The notes under the pieces were generated by a model that saw only the letters and a program-made list of their open reading frames with translations, did no database searches and was not told the origin of the DNA. Below are positions 56,047 to 64,000 of a DNA stretch of 64,000 nt, one piece after another. Position numbers and translations under genes: made by a program. The stretch's first letter is position 1; every line of letters begins with the position of its first letter. Location of the stretch: positions 9,759 through 73,758 of the forward strand of contig CAXHUL010000216.1 in NCBI GenBank assembly GCA_964019695.1, in the 5' to 3' direction. The stretch comes from Loripinus fragilis. Taxonomy: Eukaryota > Mollusca > Bivalvia > Lucinida > Lucinidae.

Positions 56047-56345
56047 CAGACCCTCTTTCGAGTATTATCGGCAGGTGTACTTTGTACACCCCTGGTTGCA
56101 GGATGAAAGCCTACAAGTAACCATATCTTCTTAACTTGCACAGGGATGACGCTTCCTGCACAGGGGACATCCAGTTAACGCCCCGACCCGAAGGCCGATA
56201 CACTTATCTAGTGTCATACCTGCAAATGACACTAGAGAAAGCGACTTGGACACAGAAACATTCCTCGCCGCGAGCGGGGATCGAACCTGGGACCTTTAAC
56301 ACCAGAGGAAAGTGCCTAACCACTGAGCTACCACGCTTTCAGATT
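56047..56345 (-). mobile_element. tRNA-derived SINE, full head
   Basis: The minus strand begins GAAAGCGTGGTAGCTCAGTG (A box), GGTTAGGCAC, then AGGTTCGATCCCCGC (B box), and the same body as the plus-strand copy, ending at the (TA)n tract. The head resembles a tRNA but lacks a closed acceptor stem, so it is not a functional tRNA. Confidence 0.8.
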
Positions 56346-56585
56346 TATTGGGGACTAATATGTACATACACATCAAACTAGTGACATTCTGTTGGATTTT
56401 TCGACTATAAATAAAAAATACTATTGTGTCGTATGTTATTTGGGGTTTCCATCGCATCTGGAAAGGGGTAGGGATATTCTCTCAGGTGGGGTGGGGAGCG
56501 GGCGTGCTTTGCACGGCAACTATACAAATAGCATATTTAGTGGATTACTTCCCCTTAATGATGTGTTTACGCGTAGTCTAGACAA

Positions 56586-56607
56586 CACGTGATAATTTCA
56601 CTTCCGG
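56586..56607 (+). promoter_or_regulatory. E-box and ETS motifs upstream of SPAG8
   Basis: CACGTG (56586-56591) and ACTTCCGG (56600-56607) lie 50-70 bases before the SPAG8 start codon. A plausible TATA-less promoter core. No clear RFX X-box was found here, although that would be expected for a ciliary gene. Confidence 0.35.
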
Positions 56608-56657
56608 CTAAAAGAAAACAAGCGGATTACTACTACTTTTTTGTCGAAAAGCTCAAA

Positions 56658-56741
56658 ATGAGTGCTTTAAATCAAGGAAGGAATGAAATTCGTTTTAACA
56701 ACTCTGATGGGAAATGTTTGTTAGAAAACTGGGTGGAAGAG
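56658..56741 (+). CDS. SPAG8: SPAG8 homologue, exon 1
   Basis: ATG at 56658 in AAAATG context, 28 codons: MSALNQGRNEIRFNNSDGKC then LLENWVEE, followed by a GAG|GTATTG donor. The GKCLLxNWxEER signature across the exon 1/2 junction is that of SPAG8 (sperm-associated antigen 8), a microtubule inner protein of ciliary and sperm axonemes. The frame stays open past the donor for 53 codons, but that part matches nothing, and most of it is repeated in inverted form at 60313-60644, which supports the splice. An in-frame ATG at 56589 exists; 56658 is preferred because the family-like sequence starts there. Confidence 0.75.
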
Positions 56742-56821
56742 GTATTGCACTCCACACAATTAAACGGAGCTGTGTCCCGCATGCATAAAACATTGCACCC
56801 GTTTAAGGATATTCATCTGGC

Positions 56822-57153
56822 CAATATGGCGTGGTGGCTAAAATCTGCGGGTGCTTTGAATTTTGCGCTGTCACAAGAACAATGTCCAATTTCGCTCTGA
56901 ATTTCAGAAATAATCATAAGATACATGTAATATAGTTTACAATTTTGTTGCTGAATGAAATATACACAAACAGTAAATAAGTCAAATATTACCTTGAACT
57001 TGGTCAATTTTTGCACACAGAATTCTCCTATTTTCCTCCATCAGAAATTTAAGTTTTTTGCACAAGCATGTAGTGTGATATGTGATCTAGTACAGCTGGA
57101 ATTTAAATTTAACAAAACTTGATTCAAAAGGTCACTTTTCTTGCTAATCCGAT
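56822..57153. repeat. Segmental duplication, arm A
   Basis: 332 bp repeated in inverted orientation at 60313-60644 with few differences. Starts 80 bases past the SPAG8 exon 1 donor. Confidence 0.9.
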
Positions 57154-57196
57154 AGTACATAAAACTCATATAATAGCCGACCAGGCGTAATGTACA

Positions 57197-58206
57197 TACT
57201 GGGATAATCAGTTTTCGCCAACGTAAGCAGATATGGCTCTGAGGATAGCAAAACAAAATACAACCTGACCAGAAAATGATTTTATCATAAAATTTCAACC
57301 TTTTATAATAATGTGTGATACCTTAGACCATCAAAATATGTTATTTTAATTTTCAAAAACTTTGATTTGTTTGTGCACCCGTTTTTCCACCATATTGAAA
57401 ATAGTAATCTAAGTTCGACAACTCTTGTTGACATGAAAAAAGAGGCCTCATAAAGGGCTGGGTAGATAAAAAATCAATAGGTGTTATGAGACGAACCATT
57501 TTTTTCTTTCAATGAAAAAAAATTATTGCTAAATTTTTATGATTTAATTTATTGTAATCAAAAATATTTTAGTCACATTTTTTTCAATATTCAATTCAAA
57601 TTTAGATTGATTTGAACCCCTAGGTTCATTGGGATGCTACCACGCAGACTGTTAATGAAAAAGTAGACATAAAAGCTTTCTTTTATGTACTTTAGGGATA
57701 CATCAAGCCACTGCAGGTGAAAAATTGATATAATTTATCAAAAAATCATTTTTAGATATATGGTCATTACAGCTGCTTATTAGCCAGACCAATGTTTCTT
57801 AGTCTTAACATTAATAAGAACCCCCTTATGATAAAATCAATGATTTCCCCACTTGGGACCCCAATACTTCACTGAGTTTTCTTACCTCCATCGTGGGGAT
57901 GTCAACGGAAATGAAGATGGGGGAAGCGATGTATTTACAGAATAAAACATTCAGGATCATAATTTAAAGATTGGGGTTAAAAAGAATTAGTGAAAATGGC
58001 GGGAAAACATTGATGCAGGCAAGTGATCAATATTTTATCACTCAGATAAGTTTTTTCTTACTGCTTAACAATTTAACGGACAGCTTTTCTTCTGCCCTTG
58101 GTAATCCCCTTTTCAGAATGAGCCTGTGACTTCACACAAGTGAGAAAACGGTGGGAATGTTCAATTGGCGAAAATACATTCTTGGCGAAATTAGCTTACT
58201 CCACTA
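57197..58206. repeat. Segmental duplication, block B
   Basis: About 1010 bp repeated in direct orientation at 60675-61694, from ACTGGGATAA to TTAGCTTACTCCACTA. Confidence 0.9.
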
Positions 58207-58374
58207 CATGTTTATCTACACCTGTAAGCAGGGCTACCAATCCATATCCTGCATAGGAAAATACAAATAATACATGCATGTATAGTTGTAATACATATTT
58301 ATGAGCTGGACTTCCTAGTATGAATATAAAGCGGAATCCAATTAGTGCACTAGACATGGTGTTCGTCTTTATTA

Positions 58375-58600
58375 TCACCACCCCTTTTTAAAGGGGGTAT
58401 TGTTATCGCCTCTGCCCGTCTGTCCGTTCGTCCGTCCGTCTGTATGTTATGCTCTATCCTCCTTAACCTTTGGACGAAATCCAACCACGTTTGGTGTGCG
58501 AAATTTTCATATGAGTGGGTTGTGCGATAGCACTTTTTTGGGACCATCTCCATGATGCCAAGGGGAGGGTTCAAAGGTCAACTATCATATTTGAAAAGTC
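58375..58600 (-). repeat. GGACGGACGG-ended repeat fragment
   Basis: Hairpin ACCCCTTTTT/AAAGGGGGT, then TCCGTTCGTCCGTCCGTC, and CCTTTGGACGAAATCCAACC. Similar layout to the ends of the ATACCCCCC elements. Confidence 0.5.
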
Positions 58601-60312
58601 AATTTCAAAGATTTTTTATACCAAACTTTATGTTTGTTCTCTAAAATAAAAGAATGAGATTTTCATTATGTCGCCTGAGTCGTACTCCAGGGGTGGGACT
58701 TGGGGTTGCTTGGTGTCAATTTTTTTTCCAAACATGGTCGTGTGGCATATCAAATTGAAGGGGATGATGAGCAGAACGGGATACAAGTTAAATTTTCACC
58801 GTATGGTCAAACTTGTGATCTTGAGGTATAGTCAATAGGTCAATTATCATTAAATTTCTTCGAGAATGTGGGGTGTTAGCGATGGCACCCCATCGATTAT
58901 GCGATTACAAGTACTCTCATTTTCTTAGATGTTTCAAAATTCGGAGATTGTTGTTTGATTGCTCATTTAGCTTCTCTTTTACACCAATAGATTTTCTGTG
59001 GCATGATGCCTGCTCACTGGATTCAATGGAAAGGAATGCTTACATAAGAGCGTGTGAGCTTTCACAGCCTTGGATTCAATTTGATGTTTTAATCAAATTA
59101 AGAAATTGAAGAAAAGCTAAGGCAATAAATAAAATAAACATTTTATATTAGTGCGTGATATACATTTCAATACAGGAATTGACATTTAACGCGAAAAAAT
59201 TACACAGCGTTTTTTTAAAAGTCAGTGAACGACAATGAAGTAAAACGGGTGTACAAACCGCCAGACTGATGACCATAATCCTCAATGTGCAACACACTGA
59301 AAACGACACATCACCCAAATCAGTAATTTTCAAACAATTAAGACTTCCGAAAGATATGAAACTTTATTTTAAATATGCCCTTAATCTTAACTATTTGTTA
59401 ACCTATGTTGCTGAGACAAAAGTGATCTTAAGAGAAATGTAATCTATATTAATTGGAAATGATAGCCTTCTGAAGCGCCCACAGGTAATTTAAGTCAAGT
59501 CATTGGCCCATCGAATAGCATTCTCCGGGTTTTTATAAAATAACTCTCAGAGTGCAAGATATAGATGGTGACCAGAGAACACGATATTACCTATTATATG
59601 ACTTTTGGGGTACTGTAACAGCGGCACATCATGAATGGGAAATTAGGACTGGTCAACCTTCTAAAGACATAGGTAATAGCTGAAAATGAGGCGTGGTTTT
59701 ATTCGAAAGTAAGTATCATCTTGCGCCAGAACACCTCAGCGAGGACACAAATCATATGAATTAACCCTTAAAACACCAGCAAAATAACTGCATCCGAAAA
59801 ATGTCTGTTTATTGGTTAACATAATTATAGAAGCATACAGTGTGGACCCAGACCAGACTGATCCTATAGAAGCAGTCTGATCTGGATCAAAACTGTATAT
59901 GGAAGGGTCTTCAAATATTTCAGCAGACGACAAAGGCATACGTTTTCTTTGTAATGTACGCTTAAAGGGTTAATAAACGTAAGTTCAGTGTATATATGGT
60001 CAGGATTTTCATGAAAATCACGCTTCTTTGCATGGCTAAAACAACTTAATAACTCTTTACCAATAGATAGAACCTGATTTCCCTTTTTGAGCAGATGAAA
60101 TAGCCGAACCACGCCCAGATATGAATATTAAAGTTACCGCCTTAACAGAAACCAAAAAACTCCATTATACACGAATCTCCGCTCATGTTTTTGTATTTAT
60201 TGTGTTTGCCGAAGAAGGAGACAGATTAGTGGACGTGCATGTAAACTTACTTACCTGTATAACTGACATGTATATTATTGTCAGTGGCTATTATATATGA
60301 GTGTTAGGTGTT
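58601..60312. other. Unassigned SPAG8 intron 1 sequence between duplication blocks
   Basis: No exon recognised. 59845-59885 carries the GATCCTATAGAAGCAGTCTG word seen in the 40.7-41.4 kb units. Confidence 0.4.
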
Positions 60313-60644
60313 ATCGGATTAGCAAGAAAAGTGACCTTGTGAATAAAATTTTGTAAATTTTAAATTCCAGCTGTACTAGATCACATATCACCCTACATGC
60401 TTGTGCAAAAAACTTAAATTTCTGATGGAGGAAAATAGGAGAATTCTGTGTGCAAAAATTGACCAAGTTCAAGGTAATATTTGACTTATTTACTGTTTGT
60501 GTATATTTCATTCAGCAACAAAATTGTAAACTATATTACATATATCTTATGATTATTTCTGAAATTCAGAGCGAAATTGGACATTGTTCTTGTGACAGCG
60601 CAAAATTCAAAGCACCCGCAGATTTTAGCCACCACGCCATATTG
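60313..60644. repeat. Segmental duplication, arm A' (inverted)
   Basis: Inverted partner of 56822-57153, same length. Confidence 0.9.
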
Positions 60645-60674
60645 TGTATGACATTGTCCTTAATCTAGTCAGTA

Positions 60675-61694
60675 TACTGGGATAACCAGTTTTCGCCAAC
60701 GTAAGCAGATATGGCTCTGGGGATAGCAAAATAAAATACAACCTGACCAGAAAATGATTTTATCATAAAATTTCAACCTTTTATAATAATGTGTGATACC
60801 TTAGACCATCAAAATATGTTATTTAATTTTCAAAAAGTTTGATTTGTTTGTGCACCCGTTTTTCCGCCATCTTGAAAAATAGTAATCTAAGTTCGACAAC
60901 TCTTGTTTACCGGAAAAAAGAGACCTCATAAAGGGTTGGATAGATAAAAAAATCAACATATGTTATGAGACAAAACATTTTTTTCATTCTATGAACATAA
61001 ATTATTGTGAATCTTTAATGATTTAATTTATTGTAATCAAAAATATTTCAGTCATGTTTTTTTTCTATATTCAATCCAAATTCAGATTGATTTGGACCCC
61101 TAGGTTCATTGGGGTGTTACCACACAGGTAGTAAATGAAAAAGTAGACATAAAAGCCTTCTTTTATGTACTGTAGGAACTCATCAAGCCATTGCAGGTGA
61201 AAGACTGATATAATTTATCAAAAAATCATTGTTAGATATATCATATATGGTTCGTACAGCTGCTTATTATCCAGACCATGGTTTCTGAGTCTGAACATTA
61301 ATAAGAACCCCCCTTTGATGAAATCAATAATTTCTCCACTTGGGGTCCCCATACATCACTGAGCTTTCTCACCTTCAAAGTGATGATGCCAATGCAAATG
61401 AAAAAGGAGGAAGCGATGCATTCAATGAATAAAACATTTCAGGATCATGATTAAAAGATTGGGGTTAAAAAGAATTAGTGAAAATGGCGGGAAAACATTG
61501 ATGCAGGCAAGTGATCATTATCTTACCACTAAGGTATGCATTTTCTTACTGCTTTGCAACTAAACAGACAGCTTTTCATCTGCGCTTGAAAATCCCCTTT
61601 TCAGAATGAGTCTGTGATGACACACAAGTGAAAAAACAGTGGGAATGTTTAGTTGGCGAAATTACATTCTTGGCGAAATTAGCTTACTCCACTA
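60675..61694. repeat. Segmental duplication, block B' (direct)
   Basis: Direct partner of 57197-58206, diverged by scattered substitutions and small indels. Confidence 0.9.
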
Positions 61695-61734
61695 TAGTGT
61701 AGTGACAGTGTCATTCCTAACAGCCTCGCTGTTG

Positions 61735-61812
61735 GGTTAACTCTTGAGGGACATGGTTAGAATGGTGGACTGTCACATACCTGTAGGAGTTCTGGGTTCG
61801 AATCCTGGCGGA
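61735..61812 (+). repeat. tRNA-like sequence (probable SINE head)
   Basis: ATGGTTAGAATGGTGGACTG (A-box-like), CTGTCAC loop as in tRNA-Asp, and CTGGGTTCGAATCCTGG (T arm) ending CGGACCCA. The acceptor stem pairs poorly, so a functional tRNA is unlikely. Confidence 0.45.
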
Positions 61813-62525
61813 CCCAAAGATTTCCCCTTGGAATTACTTCAATAGATACTCTGATAGCCGTTTTTTTACTTCGTTTAAAATACGTAACACTTTTTTTGTA
61901 GAAAACGTATGTGGGTTAATGACTAGGCAGGTAACCTGGACTACCATTCCATTACAAGATGTTTATGTTTACGTTGGAAATTCTCAACATAAAGTCACCT
62001 CTTTTCATTCAGATATCTTCACAGTGATTTTCTGAAATAAGCAGTAAGTACCTGCACGTAATCCTCACGAGGGAGTGTTGCAGTATAGAAAGAAAGAAAG
62101 TTGAATAGCATTGTGTGTTAGATCTTTACTAGCTGCCCGGCCCACTCAGATATCTGCTACTACTTACAAAATTTAAGCCCTGATCCAATGTAGAATGATA
62201 CATATTCTGGTGATTTCTTCTGTCTGTCGAGTTGATGTGCCTTTTCGGACTCCTACCTCTAGACTGCACTGGACGTCTTCAAATTGGTTTTCTGTGTCTT
62301 GTTTTGTACACCTGGCTTCCTTGATGACACCATTTCTTGTAGGTATCACCTATTCAATATTCTACCATTGATGTTCTTAAACACAGTGTTGACCACTGAA
62401 AAGTTAGTAAATAATCATCATAAAGGGGTGTTGTTTGAGTATGCATATATATAGGTACAAAATTGAAAGAACTTAAAAATTTCTTTAAAAAAATATAAAA
62501 AATCATGATTTTTTGTAATTTACAG
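61813..62525. other. End of SPAG8 intron 1, unassigned
   Basis: No repeat or exon found before the polypyrimidine-poor acceptor at 62524-62525. Confidence 0.4.
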
Positions 62526-62700
62526 AGGCAAGTCAAAGGATATGACACAATTCCTGATGCCAAGGCTGAAAGCAGTGCACAACTGTACAAAGATGGTCAT
62601 CCGGGTATTTTATCAACAGAATTTGATGCCACAGCAGAAAAGGACACAACTTTCAAAGTATCTTACAGACCTCCAGAACATCCAGGCGTCAGATTAATGG
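62526..62700 (+). CDS. SPAG8: SPAG8 homologue, exon 2
   Basis: Acceptor TTGTAATTTACAG|AGG, donor ATGG|GTGAGC, 175 bases, starting in phase 0, which fits exon 1. It encodes RQVKGYDTIPDAKAESSAQL, YKDGHPGILSTEFDATAEKD and TTFKVSYRPPEHPGVRLMG. The GHxGxL and K-D-S/T-Y-x-PP elements fit the mid-region of SPAG8. The rest of the gene would lie beyond 64000; no convincing third exon was found in 62701-64000. Family assignment rests on remembered conserved motifs, not on a search. Confidence 0.75.
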
Positions 62701-63413
62701 GTGAGCTTTTAGATATCCTGCATCATATTTATCATTTTCCTGCTGAATTGAGCAATATGAAACATAATTTACATCTGTTTCCAGTTAACAGTTCAGCTAA
62801 CTCACAGTATATAAAATGCTGCCTTGATGTGACCTGTCTTGGAGGTTTGCGAACAGCAAAGGTGCAGACCAGCTCGGGAGACCAGCCTGCGCTTCAGTGC
62901 AGACTGATCAGCGCCTTTTCATTCCCTTTTCGTAAATCATTACGGTATATCTAAACTTGCTGCATGTAAAATTTTAACCTGGCTAGTCTCTGTAGTTAAG
63001 GAGACTGGTTTGAGTCTCACTTTGTCAGAAACTCCGAAGACAGCTATAGGTTTTGTGGCATCGAAGCCCAAATAGTCCTGAAAAGTAAAACTTTGCTGAT
63101 CCTGAATCAGAATGGGTTTGAATTTGAAATCAAGACCATTTTATAAGCTAATATGGATTTACATGCTGTATAGAAAACAGTAATGATCCTGATCATATGG
63201 CTTCTTCAAGTGCAAGCTGATCTGACTCTACATTATTTTCAAATTAGGATATATAATGGCATCAGTAGGTCAAGGAATATTTAGGGCCTAGCATCACCGT
63301 TTGCTTAGATATGCTAATTTTTTTAAATGTATACTTGTTTTTTTTTTATTTCTTATCCATCAGTGAAAACACATGGACATTTAAGTACTTAAGGTACATC
63401 CTCAAAAGATCAG

Positions 63414-63456
<43 letters not shown>

Positions 63457-63610
63457 CTCCCCGTAACATGATGTGCAGAGGGTCGGGGAGGGCCATCCCT
63501 CTGTTCACATCTTACAATAATTTTATACGGTTGTATGGTACTCGTTCTCACGCCTTTCATTCTTCAGTGTATGTACATATATGTATATTAATAAGGTATG
63601 AGTAATATCA
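62701..63610. other. SPAG8 intron 2 (start), unassigned
   Basis: Begins at GTGAGC. Includes a GCAGACCAGC / GCAGACTGATCAGCGCC fragment (62860-62915) related to the GAGCCGTGACATG family, and a 38-base poly-T run (63416-63453). Confidence 0.4.
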
Positions 63611-63613
63611 AAA

Positions 63614-63857
63614 TTGAGCCGCAGCATGTGATTTCCAACAATTTGACATTTTTACAACTGCAGACCCGAGCGAGCCCCCGTAGTCCCCCTTTAAGCTTTG
63701 AAACTGCAAATGGTGTTCAATCAGTAGATTAACAGTCATGGGATACTCAAAGTAACCAGCAATGGCTCTAATCAGACAGCGCATATGCGCAGGCTGATTT
63801 GAGGCTTTGCTGGTCACACAAACCACATTGTTGGAGATCTCATGCACTGGCTCAAAT
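63614..63857. mobile_element. GAGCCGTGACATG TIR element, copy C
   Basis: Inverted ends GAGCCGCAGCATGTGATTTC and GAGATCTCATGCACTGGCTC, interior GCGCATATGCGCAGGCTGAT. Confidence 0.75.
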
Positions 63858-64000
63858 TTAATTGTTTTAAGTTTTACAAGAGTAAAGTTACGGAGAAGAT
63901 TTATTTTATCTAAAGAAGAAGATAGAAGGAAGAGAGGCTTTCTAGAAGAAGTATATGAGGTTTGAGCGCGACACAGGCTAGCGACTGCTGAGTTATATTT

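Noticed and set aside
56270..56345. Functional tRNA gene on the minus strand
   Set aside because: It is the head of a SINE: the 3' end runs into the SINE body and no acceptor stem forms.
61735..61812. Functional tRNA gene
   Set aside because: A- and B-box-like parts are present, but the acceptor and anticodon stems do not pair properly.

Overview
This window is AT-rich, intron-rich eukaryotic DNA, made up mostly of interspersed repeats. The gene content (a metazoan G-protein beta-5 subunit and a ciliary SPAG8 homologue), the BEL/Pao retroelement, tRNA-derived SINEs and the many short terminal-inverted-repeat (TIR) elements with satellite-like cores suggest an invertebrate, most likely a bivalve mollusc. 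That placement is inference. A run of exactly 200 N (22243-22442) marks a scaffold gap.

Two host genes can be read. GNB5 lies on the minus strand and spans 43533 down to 5463. Ten exons with canonical GT/AG junctions and matching phases give a 354-residue seven-bladed WD40 protein, the Gbeta5 that pairs with R7-type RGS proteins. Its last exon codes only V-W-A-stop. SPAG8, a sperm and cilia axoneme protein, starts on the plus strand at 56658. It has exon 1 at 56658-56741 and exon 2 at 62526-62700, and continues beyond the window. A decayed copy of part of exon 2 sits upstream at 54453-54512. The two genes do not overlap. ETS-type ACTTCCGG motifs lie just upstream of both start codons.

Layout on the plus-strand coordinate: 0-5.4 kb holds TIR elements. 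From 5.4 to 43.5 kb is GNB5, whose introns hold hAT-like and mariner-like elements, a 42-bp minisatellite, nine copies of a short hairpin element, and a complete BEL/Pao LTR retrotransposon (24598-31440, target duplication CTTAC) broken by stops and frameshifts. Intron 1 also carries a 3.7 kb foldback element with long inverted arms. From 43.8 to 44.1 kb is a degenerate ACCTAACC array. From 44.1 to 50.5 kb lie tandem, partly broken units of a reverse-transcriptase element, with a nested LINE piece and a nested TIR element. From 51 to 56.6 kb there are SINEs around a 146-bp (TA)n tract and repeat copies. From 56.6 to 64 kb is the SPAG8 start, with a segmental duplication that is partly direct and partly inverted.

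The strongest leads are: (1) a 136-bp tandem copy of most of GNB5 exon 5 whose exonic differences are all synonymous; (2) a recurrent architecture of TIR-bounded elements with short tandem arrays inside, in several unrelated families; (3) a hairpin element that has become part of the BEL LTR; (4) a BEL 5' end with two successive U5-PBS modules carrying different primer-binding sites; and (5) a mariner-like element carrying four RFX X-box-like palindromes. All identifications were made by reading the sequence without database searches.
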